This document shows, piece by piece, positions 42,003-50,357 of a DNA stretch of 64,000 bases. The stretch lies in NCBI RefSeq assembly GCF_001399975.1, contig NZ_LKBD01000003.1, positions 124,001 to 188,000 of the forward strand. Direction: 5' to 3'. The position numbers were made by a program, and so were the translations under genes. Numbering within the stretch: the stretch's first letter is position 1; every line of letters starts with the position of its first letter. Source of the DNA: Pseudoalteromonas sp. P1-9. GTDB lineage: Bacteria; Pseudomonadota; Gammaproteobacteria; Enterobacterales; Alteromonadaceae. The notes below the pieces were generated by a model that made no database searches, was not told where the DNA came from, and was given only the letters and a program-made list of their open reading frames with translations.

Positions 42003-42850
42003 AACTTAAGCGGTATTTTTAAGTAAGTGGTGCCATTGGCTTCGCTTTCGGGAAAGTGCCCCGCATTGATATTTACTTGAATTGAAGGGTGAATCAATTT
42101 CGGTACTGCTAAATCGGCATCTCGCGATTCGCGGGTTTTGACATAATCGTGTTGGGTAATGCCGTGCTTTAAGTGCACATTATATTGTTTTTGTGCCTCA
42201 ACACTGGTAACAACACTCACTTCACGACCATTTGGTTGATAATCATGGCACATATATAAGTGGGTATCGTTACCAAGTTCAAAAATGCGCTGAATTGAGT
42301 GGTACAGTTGGCTGGCATCACCGCCTGGGAAATCGCAACGCGCCGTGCCGCTATCTGGCATAAACAGTGTATCACCAACAAATGCACTGCCATCGACAAT
42401 ATAGGTAACGCTATCTGGCGTGTGTCCTGGTGTAAACATCACGGTCACTGCTTCTTCACCTAAATAAAATACTTCGCCATCGTCGAATAAATGGCAAAAT
42501 TGACTACCATCCGTTGGAATATCGAAATTAAATACCTTATTAAAATGCTGCTGCACTTGCGTAATGTGCTTGCCTGTTGCCACTTTAGCACCGAGTTTTT
42601 GCTTGAGGTACTGCGCGGCAGATAAATGATCTGCGTGGGCGTGTGTTTCTAAAATCCAATCAACATCTAAGTGGTGGCTATCAATATAAAGAATAATCGA
42701 ATCAGCAAACTGGTAGCTGACGTTGCCCGACGCAATATCAAAATCAACAGCGGCATCGATAACCATGGCTTTTAAGCTACGGTTATCAAATACCACATAA
42801 CTGATGGTTGAAGACTGTTTGTGAAAGAAACTTTCAATGGTTACATTCAT
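41990..42850 (-). CDS. MBL-fold hydrolase, persulfide-dioxygenase/Blh-like
   Basis: About 286 residues from the ATG at 42850. Motifs THAHADHLSAAQYL (HxHxDH), TPGHTPDSVTYIV and DTLFMPDSGTARCDFPGGD match the ETHE1/Blh group, which oxidises glutathione persulfide in sulfide detoxification; a plain glyoxalase-II-like hydrolase is the alternative. The last codons (R-V-C-stop) come from the right terminal repeat of the MITE, so the C-terminus has been altered by the insertion. Twin GATATATC sites precede it. Confidence 0.8.
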   Translation of the reverse strand: MNVTIESFFHKQSSTISYVVFDNRSLKAMVIDAAVDFDIASGNVSYQFADSIILYIDSHHLDVDWILETHAHADHLSAAQYLKQKLGAKVATGKHITQVQQHFNKVFNFDIPTDGSQFCHLFDDGEVFYLGEEAVTVMFTPGHTPDSVTYIVDGSAFVGDTLFMPDSGTARCDFPGGDASQLYHSIQRIFELGNDTHLYMCHDYQPNGREVSVVTSVEAQKQYNVHLKHGITQHDYVKTRESRDADLAVPKLIHPSIQVNINAGHFPESEANGTTYLKIPLKFRVC

Positions 42851-42864
42851 ACTAGCAAAAACTG

Positions 42865-42893
42865 GATATATCAAATATGGAATAAGATATATC
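42865..42893. promoter_or_regulatory. Two GATATATC palindromes, 21 bp apart
   Basis: Identical 8-bp palindromes at 42865-42872 and 42886-42893 lie just upstream of the MBL start (minus strand), spaced two helical turns. Candidate operator for a repressor; no regulator gene is adjacent. Confidence 0.4.
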
Positions 42894-42911
42894 ATAGAGT
42901 AATAAAGAGAT

Positions 42912-43382
42912 CTAGCTTTGTGCTACGAATCCAGTATCTTCAAGCAAGTCGCTACTTTCTGCGGCCTCTCTGGCTAAGTCGTCAACGCGTTCATTTTCCG
43001 CGTGACCCGCATGGCCTTTCACCCAGCGCCACTCAACGTGGTGCTTTGAATTGGCAGCATCAAGGCGTTGCCATAGATCTTTATTTTTTACATCTTGCTT
43101 GCTGGCGGTTTTCCAGCCGCGCTTTTTCCAGTTGGCAAGCCAAGATTCAATACCTTGCTTCACATATTGACTATCGGTAGTGAGAATAACCTGACAGGGC
43201 TCTTTTAATGACTCTAAGCCAATAATCGCTGCGAGCAATTCCATGCGATTATTTGTAGTTAAGGTATAACCTTGACTCAACTCTTTTTCATGACCTTTGT
43301 AGCGAAGTAGGGTGCCATAGCCTCCTGGACCTGGGTTGCCCAGACATGATCCATCAGTAAAAATCTCTACGTTTTTTTGCAC
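42912..43382 (-). CDS. rnhA: Ribonuclease HI
   Basis: 156 residues. Degrades RNA in RNA-DNA hybrids. The opening [18 protein letters not shown] gives the first catalytic Asp; NRMELLAAI the Glu; [10 protein letters not shown] the second Asp; [16 protein letters not shown] the His loop and last Asp. Divergent from dnaQ, the conserved enterobacterial and marine gammaproteobacterial arrangement. Confidence 0.97.
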   Translation of the reverse strand: MQKNVEIFTDGSCLGNPGPGGYGTLLRYKGHEKELSQGYTLTTNNRMELLAAIIGLESLKEPCQVILTTDSQYVKQGIESWLANWKKRGWKTASKQDVKNKDLWQRLDAANSKHHVEWRWVKGHAGHAENERVDDLAREAAESSDLLEDTGFVAQS

Positions 43383-43444
43383 AGTTTGCCTTTAAATTAT
43401 GTAGAATGAAGTTATTAACATAACAAAATTTGTGATTTGGCGAT

Positions 43445-44161
43445 ATGGCTCACAGGCAAATAGTACTGGATACTGAAACAACGGGTATCGACCCTAAGCA
43501 AGGGCACCGCATTATTGAAATCGGCTGTGTTGAATTAGTAAACCGTAGGCTCACCGGAAATAACTTTCACGTTTACATTGATCCAGAGCGAGATATTGAA
43601 GACGAGGCGATTTTTGTACATGGTATTACACGCGACTTTCTTGCGGGCAAACCTAAGTTTCGCGATGTTGCGGCAGAGTTTTTAGATTACATTAAAGGTG
43701 GTGAGCTGGTCATTCATAATGCAGCGTTCGACGTTGGCTTTATGGATCATGAATTTGCGCTGCTTAGACAAAATTACCCCAAAACCCACGACGTTTGCCA
43801 AGTACTCGATACCCTTGCGATGGCGCGTGATTTACACCCGGGGCAAAAAAATAACCTCGACGCCTTATGTCGCCGCTACGATATAGATAACTCAAAACGT
43901 ACACTGCACGGCGCTTTACTCGATTCAGAGATATTGGCTGATGTGTATTTAGGCATGACAGGTGGTCAAGTAAGCCTTAACCTTGCCAATAAAGAAGGGC
44001 AAAGTGGTGATAACAGTAAAGGTATTCGCCGACTTTCGCCAGATAGACCTCGACTAAACGTCGTATTTGCCGATAACGAAGAACAAGCGGCACACTTAGA
44101 ACGCTTAAATTTAGTTAATGATAAAGGTGGCCACTGCCTTTGGCTTACTGAGGACGCATAA
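43445..44161 (+). CDS. dnaQ: DNA polymerase III epsilon subunit (3'-5' proofreading exonuclease)
   Basis: 238 residues. Exo I motif VLDTETTGIDP, Exo II VIHNAAFDVGFMDHE, Exo III HGALLDSEILADVY with the catalytic His. The C-terminal tail that binds the alpha subunit follows. Its stop overlaps the start of the next gene by one base (TAATG). Confidence 0.96.
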   Translation: MAHRQIVLDTETTGIDPKQGHRIIEIGCVELVNRRLTGNNFHVYIDPERDIEDEAIFVHGITRDFLAGKPKFRDVAAEFLDYIKGGELVIHNAAFDVGFMDHEFALLRQNYPKTHDVCQVLDTLAMARDLHPGQKNNLDALCRRYDIDNSKRTLHGALLDSEILADVYLGMTGGQVSLNLANKEGQSGDNSKGIRRLSPDRPRLNVVFADNEEQAAHLERLNLVNDKGGHCLWLTEDA

Positions 44162-45501
44162 TGAAAAAATGGTTGTTAGGGTTTTTTAGTTTATTTTTGA
44201 TTTCGAATAGCTTTGCGCAGCAGACTGAATTAGACGTAATTCAACGCAATAGCGAACAAAATGAACTTAAGATTTTCGACAACCGTTTTCGCATCGACTA
44301 TCAAGTTGATGAAATCACGTTACTCTTCTTTCGTCAAAAAGGTACACCAGCAGTTATTCTTGTCAGACCCGATGGTAGTAAAATTTATGCGACTACCTCG
44401 CTGGGTGATATGAATATTGAATGGTTTGATGACGAAACCTACGACATTATAAAAATTAAAAAGCCAATGCCAGGTCCATGGCAAGCCATAGGAAAAATCC
44501 TACCCGACAGTAAATTAATGATCTTAAGTGATATTGAATTACATGTAGATCCGCTGCCACCACTATTATTTAAAGGCGAAACCATTAAGGTAACGGGTCG
44601 CTTAACGAATGGCGGCAAACCTATTGAAGAAGGGCTGTTTCGTGATTTAGTGACGTTAAATGTCGATTTTGTTAGCACGAATAATAAGGATTACCTTAAT
44701 TTTGGCGCAAAGCTGGTGCCTATTGCAGAACTATTGGATGATGGCAAAGGCTATGATGAAAGACCGGGCGATGGTGTATTTACCGGTGAGTTTGCGCTTA
44801 ATTTTGCCTCTGGTGAATGGCAGCCTGAATACGAAGTACGAACGCCAATATTAAGACGCAGTTTGGTAAAAGATCCCATTATTATCGAAAACGCTCCTAT
44901 TACCTTTGAATTTAGCGAAGCGGGTGAGGGCGAAGAGCACCATCAGCTTACGCTTAATGTGAATACCGAGAAAGTACAGCCCGAATCACTCATTTATCAA
45001 GGTACAATTTTTTACCCTAATGGCGAGACGCAAGCTTTTAATCTTGAAGCCCAAGATAAAGCGGTGCGTGAATTAACCTTAATAAATTACGATTGGGGTG
45101 TGTATGAGGTTGAGTTAACGCTATTTGGCAGTAACGTTAATGGTCGTGAGTTTGTTGCTAAAATCGATAAGCAAGAGTTTGAAATTGATAAACCGATTGA
45201 AGCTGTACCAGAACAACCTGCACCTATTCTACTTGAAATAAACCAAGAGCCTGAACTGCCACCAGAGCCAGAACTCGATGTTGAGCAAATTATCATCTGG
45301 GCAGTGGTGGGTAATGTGCTTATTATCTTTATTGGCTTTATTGTGATCCGTGTATTTATTCAGAAAAAACCGTTATTAGGTGGCTTGATGAGTAAATTGA
45401 AGAAAAACAAAAAAGGCCAAGAAGAACAAAAAGTAGCGGGTTCTGAGCAGAAATCAGACAGTTCAGATGAAATTTTGAACCTTTCGTTGCCAGATGAGTA
45501 A
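44161..45501 (+). CDS. TIGR03503-family envelope protein
   Basis: 446 residues. Signal peptide about 1-20 (ending SFAQ), a large periplasmic beta-rich region, a proline- and glutamate-rich linker (QEPELPPEPELD, about 355-370), a membrane helix about 375-395 (IIWAVVGNVLIIFIGFIVI) and a short, Lys/Glu-rich cytoplasmic tail. Recognised as TIGR03503, a family found downstream of dnaQ in Vibrio, Shewanella and relatives; function unknown. Translationally coupled to dnaQ. Confidence 0.75.
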   Translation: MKKWLLGFFSLFLISNSFAQQTELDVIQRNSEQNELKIFDNRFRIDYQVDEITLLFFRQKGTPAVILVRPDGSKIYATTSLGDMNIEWFDDETYDIIKIKKPMPGPWQAIGKILPDSKLMILSDIELHVDPLPPLLFKGETIKVTGRLTNGGKPIEEGLFRDLVTLNVDFVSTNNKDYLNFGAKLVPIAELLDDGKGYDERPGDGVFTGEFALNFASGEWQPEYEVRTPILRRSLVKDPIIIENAPITFEFSEAGEGEEHHQLTLNVNTEKVQPESLIYQGTIFYPNGETQAFNLEAQDKAVRELTLINYDWGVYEVELTLFGSNVNGREFVAKIDKQEFEIDKPIEAVPEQPAPILLEINQEPELPPEPELDVEQIIIWAVVGNVLIIFIGFIVIRVFIQKKPLLGGLMSKLKKNKKGQEEQKVAGSEQKSDSSDEILNLSLPDE

Positions 45502-45528
45502 AAAAGCGAGAAAAAAGCAAAAAAACTA

Positions 45529-45557
45529 TTGACTCTTAAAGGGGTGATTCGTATTAT
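45529..45557 (+). promoter_or_regulatory. Promoter of the tRNA-Asp array
   Basis: TTGACT (-35, 45529-45534), 17-bp spacer, TATTAT (-10, 45552-45557), followed by the GC-rich stretch CACGCCGC as expected of stringently controlled stable-RNA promoters. The first tRNA starts about 60 bp downstream. Confidence 0.75.
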
Positions 45558-45624
45558 TCACGCCGCTGTCAAGGAGCACTGAGAGTCAAATCGAAAGTGA
45601 ATCTTAACAGGTTTGAAATGATGC

Positions 45625-45701
45625 GGAGTGGTAGTTCAGTTGGTTAGAATACCGGCCTGTCACGCCGGGGGTCGCGGGTTCGAGTCCCGTCCACTCCGCC
45701 A
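45625..45701 (+). tRNA. tRNA-Asp (GTC), copy 1
   Basis: 77 bases with CCA encoded; anticodon loop CTGTCAC. Leader TTTGAAAT (45612-45619) is complementary to trailer ATTTCAAA (45705-45712). Confidence 0.97.
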
Positions 45702-45724
45702 ATTATTTCAAATGTTACTCTTTA

Positions 45725-45801
45725 GGAGTGGTAGTTCAGTTGGTTAGAATACCGGCCTGTCACGCCGGGGGTCGCGGGTTCGAGTCCCGTCCACTCCGCC
45801 A
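45725..45801 (+). tRNA. tRNA-Asp (GTC), copy 2
   Basis: Identical 77-base sequence. Leader TACTCTTTA (45716-45724) is complementary to trailer TAAAGAGTA (45808-45816), a 9-bp helix different in sequence from that of copy 1. Confidence 0.97.
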
Positions 45802-45832
45802 TTAATTTAAAGAGTAGCCGTTATTCCTTCGC

Positions 45833-45909
45833 GGAGTGGTAGTTCAGTTGGTTAGAATACCGGCCTGTCACGCCGGGGGTCGCGGGTTCGAGTCCCGTCC
45901 ACTCCGCCA
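45833..45909 (+). tRNA. tRNA-Asp (GTC), copy 3
   Basis: Identical 77-base sequence. Leader TTATTCCT (45821-45828) pairs with trailer AGGAATAA (45912-45919). Confidence 0.97.
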
Positions 45910-45944
45910 TTAGGAATAAAACAATTTAAAATGATATACGCTGC

Positions 45945-46021
45945 GGAGTGGTAGTTCAGTTGGTTAGAATACCGGCCTGTCACGCCGGGGGTCGCGGGTT
46001 CGAGTCCCGTCCACTCCGCCA
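45945..46021 (+). tRNA. tRNA-Asp (GTC), copy 4
   Basis: Identical 77-base sequence. Leader AAATGATATA (45929-45938) pairs with trailer TATATCATTT (46025-46034), 10 bp. Confidence 0.97.
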
Positions 46022-46049
46022 TCTTATATCATTTAAAAATTTGCTCAGC

Positions 46050-46126
46050 GGAGTGGTAGTTCAGTTGGTTAGAATACCGGCCTGTCACGCCGGGGGTCGC
46101 GGGTTCGAGTCCCGTCCACTCCGCCA
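46050..46126 (+). tRNA. tRNA-Asp (GTC), copy 5
   Basis: Identical 77-base sequence. Leader AAATTTGCT (46037-46045) pairs with trailer AGCAAATTT (46129-46137), 9 bp. Confidence 0.97.
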
Positions 46127-46148
46127 TTAGCAAATTTCTCCCCGATGC

Positions 46149-46225
46149 GGAGTGGTAGTTCAGTTGGTTAGAATACCGGCCTGTCACGCCGGGGGTCGCG
46201 GGTTCGAGTCCCGTCCACTCCGCCA
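46149..46225 (+). tRNA. tRNA-Asp (GTC), copy 6
   Basis: Identical 77-base sequence. Unlike copies 1-5 it has no complementary leader/trailer pair that I can find; the downstream sequence is T-rich (CCCCTTTTTC) without a clear hairpin. Confidence 0.97.
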
Positions 46226-46500
46226 TTTTATATTCCCCTTTTTCTTTATGACGATAAGCTCTACGCTTTTATCTTTTATCCATCAAATTCAGTAATTTAA
46301 ACTTTCATTTTACTATAAAATACATTTCATAGTTCAATTCGGTTAGTACTACTCTTTTTTATATCGCGCTTAAATTTCTGACTTATTCTTGAGATAAATT
46401 CAGTATCTCACAACTACTTACCGCAATACTTTGTGATTAATTAATCCAATATTCAGCATTCTACTTTTACGCTATGGCAAAATTTTTTGGAAAGAAAGTA

Positions 46501-46758
46501 ATGAAAAAGGTTGTTATATCAGGGGTAATTGTTGTCGGGTTGATGGCAGCAATGTGGCCTTGGTGATTTGCTGTCGGCTACCAAGTGAAAGAACGTGAGC
46601 TATGCCAAAAGGTAAAAGGCAATGTTAAGTATACCGCTGGTGGTATTATGCGTGGTGAAAATGCAGAGGGCACGCTGCGCACGAGTTTTTATGTCGATGG
46701 TTTGAAAAAAGGTATGCTGTTTAGTTTAAAACAGTGCTTCGGCAACGAAAAAAACTGA
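46501..46758 (+). pseudogene. Small membrane-anchored protein gene interrupted by in-frame TGA
   Basis: GGAAAG lies 7 bases before an ATG at 46501. The frame encodes a membrane segment (VVISGVIVVGLMAAMWPW), hits TGA at 46564-46566, then continues open for 63 codons (FAVGYQVKERELCQKVKGNV...) to TGA at 46756. Both halves look protein-like and the second has no good start of its own. The simplest reading is a nonsense mutation of a Trp codon (TGG to TGA) in an ~85-residue protein; read-through or sequencing error are alternatives. Family not recognised. Confidence 0.6.
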
Positions 46759-46769
46759 TTTTCTTACTG

Positions 46770-46791
46770 TAAGCCAACAAATTGTTGGCTT
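46770..46791. terminator. Possible terminator hairpin between convergent genes
   Basis: AAGCCAACAA / TTGTTGGCTT, about 10-bp stem without a strong T-run on either side; it ends right at the pilin stop codon. Confidence 0.35.
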
Positions 46792-47319
46792 CTAACACCC
46801 AGTTGTGACAACCCCTGTGTTTGGCGTTGTACCATCTTCTTGGTTGTAATAAAAAGCATAGCATTCGTCACTAAGGCGTAATCCTTCTGGCCAAATTAAA
46901 ATAAGCCCTTGTGCACCGTTTGTAGCAAGAGGAAAGCCAGGTGCAGTTTGTTGCCTACCCACGCCGCATAAACTATTTGCCGTGCATACAGCGCTTGCTG
47001 ATGTAAATGGAATTTCTTTGCCAATGTTTAAAATGTAACGCCAAGCGCCATTCCAGTAACCTTCAACATAGCCGTTGTACACCAGTACACTAATGCCAAG
47101 TTCATCGAGCTGAACATTCCCATTTTTAACATCTTGCACTAACGCTTTCGCGCGAACTTGCTCTGCAGTGGTTTTCATTGAAGCGGCTGTTGCTTCTAAC
47201 ACACTAATGCGTGACGCTTGCTGCAAGTTTAAGAATTTAGGTGCTGCAACGACTGCAAGCAGGCCTAAAATAACAATCACAATGATCAGTTCAATAAGTG
47301 TAAAGCCATGTTTTTTCAT
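46792..47319 (-). CDS. Type IV pilin-like prepilin (MSHA-type)
   Basis: 175 residues. The class III leader MKKHG is followed by the prepilin cleavage/methylation segment FTLIELIIVIVILGLLAVVA with Glu5, then an amphipathic helix. The globular part has two C-terminal cysteines (DECYAFYY ... TTGC) typical of a disulfide-bonded D-region. The similarity is to MSHA minor or major pilins. No other pilus genes are adjacent, so it depends on an assembly system elsewhere. Confidence 0.82.
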   Translation of the reverse strand: MKKHGFTLIELIIVIVILGLLAVVAAPKFLNLQQASRISVLEATAASMKTTAEQVRAKALVQDVKNGNVQLDELGISVLVYNGYVEGYWNGAWRYILNIGKEIPFTSASAVCTANSLCGVGRQQTAPGFPLATNGAQGLILIWPEGLRLSDECYAFYYNQEDGTTPNTGVVTTGC

Positions 47320-47411
47320 TGGTGTATTGCCTCTGATTACTGTGATATTTTCTGGTAGTTTATAGTATAGCCAATCATAAGTCTTTGACTATAAGTGCAT
47401 AAATAAGCAAA

Positions 47412-48044
47412 ATGTGCACACCAAAACGCATTCAAGATGAAAGGGAAGGTCGTTTGTTTCAAATACGCAGTTTAACCAAACTTTATTTTGATAAAGTTGT
47501 GTTTTCAGATTATACCTGCCAATTTACTTCTCAGCGTGTCTTAATTACCGGACCAAATGGCCTTGGTAAATCAACCCTATTAGCCATGCTTGCAGGGTTG
47601 GAATCATTTCAACAAGGCGAGATTTTACTGCAACAGCAAAGCGCCAATGCTCGGTTTTTACAAACGAATGTCGCTTTAGCGAGTGATAAAATTATCTTTC
47701 CAGAGTTTTTAACGGCTAAACAAGTATTAGATTTAACGCTTATGCATCAAGAGTGTGACAATCTTGAAAGCTTGGTTAAGCGCTTTGGCTTTAATGACTT
47801 TTTACACACTAAAGTGATTAACCTTTCAAGTGGTAACCTTAAAAAGCTTCAACTGATAAATGCGCTTATGCGCAAAGCCTCAGTGTTGCTATTGGATGAG
47901 CCCACAGCGGCACTTGAGCACAAAAGTGTGCCTGTGCTGCTGGCGTGTATTGACGAGTTTCAAGGCCAAGTTATTTTAACAAGTCATGAGCCTGAGCCAT
48001 TTTTACAATCAGGATTTGAAGTACAGGCGTTGATAAGTGCGTAA
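47412..48044 (+). CDS. ABC transporter ATP-binding protein
   Basis: Up to 210 residues. Walker A GPNGLGKST, signature LSSGNLKKLQ, Walker B SVLLLDEPTAALE and H-loop LTSHEPE. A TTG at 47454 with GGAAGG just upstream may be the true start, removing 14 residues. Small size and sequence resemble CcmA-like or YxlF-like export ATPases. It overlaps the downstream membrane-protein gene by 8 bp; together they form a two-gene ABC unit of unknown substrate. Confidence 0.85.
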   Translation: MCTPKRIQDEREGRLFQIRSLTKLYFDKVVFSDYTCQFTSQRVLITGPNGLGKSTLLAMLAGLESFQQGEILLQQQSANARFLQTNVALASDKIIFPEFLTAKQVLDLTLMHQECDNLESLVKRFGFNDFLHTKVINLSSGNLKKLQLINALMRKASVLLLDEPTAALEHKSVPVLLACIDEFQGQVILTSHEPEPFLQSGFEVQALISA

Positions 48045-49113
48045 TTTTTCATTTTTCGAATATCGCATAACGGCTTTTCATCATTTCATTGCTGAACAAT
48101 TGGGTCAATTAAAGCAATTAGGCGTTATTTTAGCGCTGTTTATGTATACCGCTTTTCCTGCACTTATTCTGCTCATTTACCTTGCGCTTGGCAAAGTTAT
48201 GACGCAAGACCCAGACTTAAGTATTTTATTATCGGTTGCATTAATCGTTATGCAAAGTGAACTCAGTGTCGCATTGAGTAAAGGTGCGCTTGATGTAAAA
48301 CACCGCCTTTATCAACGCTCATTTGCCAGCAAAGGAATGCGTGTGCTATGTGATTACACGTTAGCTTTAGCCGGTAATTTGGTATTTTTACTGAGTGTGC
48401 CTTTGTTGTTATCGTTAGACTTGAGCAAATGGCAACAAGGCCTTCATTTTGTATTGTTTTGCATTTGTGTGCTCGGCAGTGGATTTGTTGCCACCCTCAA
48501 ACCTACACGAATAAAGTTATATGTAATTACGGTCATTCTGTTGCCAGTGTTATTTGATTTAAGCTTATTTTCGTTGTTAACCAGTTATATTGCACTGTTG
48601 GTTGGCGTTGCGTTTTGGCCAAATAGCTTAGCTTTCAAACGGCTGACGAAGTTTAACCTCGGTTTTTGGGTTAGCTATCATAGCCATGCTTTTGCCGAAA
48701 TTTGGTGGCGTGTATTAATGTTACTTGCCTTATGGGTATTTGCAAATGTACTTAATTTACAACGGCCAGATTTAGGCTTTTTTGTTCATTGTTTTATATC
48801 GCCGTTTATCGTTTATATTGCTTCAAGTCAGCAACTTAATCAAAACGAATGCGTATTGCAGTACAAATTGTGGTTAAACAGCTTACGCAATGCAAATACG
48901 TTAATTTATGGCCAATATGTTGTGCCTATGAGCTTGGCAGTTCTAGGTTTAATGAGTTTGCAATTGATTGTAGTGAGTTTGCAAAGCTTAATTGTTTTTG
49001 CCGTCGCTGCGGCGTTAACAATTGCGGTTGCTAAGTATAAACCAACCCACTATGCCCTTGGTTGGTTTGTGATTAATGGCTTAATGATAACGATTAACTA
49101 TTGGGTGTATTAA
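48037..49113 (+). CDS. Multi-pass membrane protein, likely the permease partner of the ABC ATPase
   Basis: 358 residues from a GTG start. About 9-10 hydrophobic helices (for example LGVILALFMYTAFPALILLI and LVIFAVAA-like C-terminal segments); only short loops. I do not recognise the family. The 8-bp overlap with the ATPase gene strongly suggests a joint ABC transporter or an ABC-driven membrane process. Confidence 0.65.
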   Translation: MRNFSFFEYRITAFHHFIAEQLGQLKQLGVILALFMYTAFPALILLIYLALGKVMTQDPDLSILLSVALIVMQSELSVALSKGALDVKHRLYQRSFASKGMRVLCDYTLALAGNLVFLLSVPLLLSLDLSKWQQGLHFVLFCICVLGSGFVATLKPTRIKLYVITVILLPVLFDLSLFSLLTSYIALLVGVAFWPNSLAFKRLTKFNLGFWVSYHSHAFAEIWWRVLMLLALWVFANVLNLQRPDLGFFVHCFISPFIVYIASSQQLNQNECVLQYKLWLNSLRNANTLIYGQYVVPMSLAVLGLMSLQLIVVSLQSLIVFAVAAALTIAVAKYKPTHYALGWFVINGLMITINYWVY

Positions 49114-49162
49114 AAAGTTTCCTAACACAAGAATAACATTTTGAAATGGAAGCTAGATTCAG

Positions 49163-50338
49163 TCACCAGTTAATTTCACAAGGATCTAAGTGTGGTTGAT
49201 CACTAAGCGCTATTGCTTGGTGGATAATATAGGTATTTGTTTCGACTTCACTGCTATTTTTTAAATATTCAAAATAGGCAAGAGCTTGTTGTTTATTTCG
49301 TAACACTAGTTGTGAAGCTTTGGCTCCTTGCTGAAGCTGCAAATTAAACTCTTGCGACTTTTCTTTTAAAAAACTAAGTGCATTTTCATCACCTAATTTT
49401 TCATAGATATTTCTTTGCAAACCGATGCCAATTGCAGCAGAAATAAGTGTACTTTGGCTTTGCTCAAGTTGTTTACCTAGATTAATACAGGCATCAATTA
49501 ATTTAATGTCGTTTGACTGTGCATCCTGACAAATTTTATTAATTACTTGAAAACTAGGAAGGGGGAATGCTGAAGAAATAGGTATGGCAAGGATAGGAGA
49601 GTAATCAGTATTAATTCCTAATTGATTAAAGGTTTCTTCAACTAGGGTAAAGCTTTCTGACCAATATTCTGTGTAAGTTGGTGCATTAGCTGCATTTATG
49701 AGTGCATTAATTGTGTCTTCAGGTGAAGTTTCATTGTGAATTAGATTCGCGTACGCGAGCCAGCTCGCACCATTATGTCTGTCAGTATAAAGTGCGTTTG
49801 TAATAAGTTTTTCATCACATTTTTGATTTTTGCACGCAACTAACACGTGATAAGCAATTAGTTTGTTATTAGGGAAAGCTTGATGCAGGGAAAGTAACGG
49901 ACCAGTTAATTTAGGGTTTCTAGCTAAAGAATAGAGCGCTTCAGTGGTTTTACTTTCTAATGTTACAGCATTGTCTTTAAGTAACTTGCTAAAATAATTT
50001 TCATCGAAGATATTAATCTCTGCTTTGTACTTTGTTGCAAAATACCAATATATATCGAAGTTGGGCTCTTTGTCACATGTAGCAATCTTATGATCTTTTG
50101 TATGAGATTCTTTTTTAGCTTCAGTGCGGGAATTTATTAATTCTTTCTTGGGGAATTGGGAAACATTCTGATCATTATTTTGAAAGAATCTATTTTCAGT
50201 GTTTTTTTTACTTTTTGACACTATCTGTATTGAAAATTCGGGTTGCGCTTCATTAGCGCCAAATAAAATATAAAAAATACATAAGGCGAAAACAGAAGCT
50301 ATTGTGAATACAATTTTTTTCACTCTGATTCCTTTCAT
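49163..50338 (-). CDS. Unknown membrane-anchored periplasmic protein, helical-repeat-like
   Basis: 391 residues. One N-terminal membrane anchor (about 8-26), a polar, charged linker rich in Lys/Asn/Ser to about residue 85, then a helical region with repeats resembling TPR/Sel1-type packing (ASWLAYANLIHN, then NALINAANAPTYTEYW). It contains several cysteines suited to periplasmic disulfides (CDKEP, ACKNQKC, KICQDA, DACINLG). AT-rich. Family not recognised; downstream of fadE but separated by a terminator. Confidence 0.55.
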   Translation of the reverse strand: MKGIRVKKIVFTIASVFALCIFYILFGANEAQPEFSIQIVSKSKKNTENRFFQNNDQNVSQFPKKELINSRTEAKKESHTKDHKIATCDKEPNFDIYWYFATKYKAEINIFDENYFSKLLKDNAVTLESKTTEALYSLARNPKLTGPLLSLHQAFPNNKLIAYHVLVACKNQKCDEKLITNALYTDRHNGASWLAYANLIHNETSPEDTINALINAANAPTYTEYWSESFTLVEETFNQLGINTDYSPILAIPISSAFPLPSFQVINKICQDAQSNDIKLIDACINLGKQLEQSQSTLISAAIGIGLQRNIYEKLGDENALSFLKEKSQEFNLQLQQGAKASQLVLRNKQQALAYFEYLKNSSEVETNTYIIHQAIALSDQPHLDPCEINW

Positions 50339-50357
50339 TATTATTTTCAGCAGGCAT

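Noticed and set aside
45625-46225. Regularly spaced identical repeats suggesting a CRISPR array
   Set aside because: The 77-bp repeats are complete tRNA-Asp genes with encoded CCA; spacers differ in length (22-35 bp) and are explained by tRNA flanks.
45948-46226. Open frames across the tRNA-Asp array on both strands
   Set aside because: They consist of repeated translated tRNA sequence and have no ribosome-binding site.
46561-46620. Selenocysteine at the in-frame TGA
   Set aside because: No SECIS-like hairpin is recognisable just downstream, and the context (hydrophobic membrane end) is not a redox site; a nonsense mutation is simpler.
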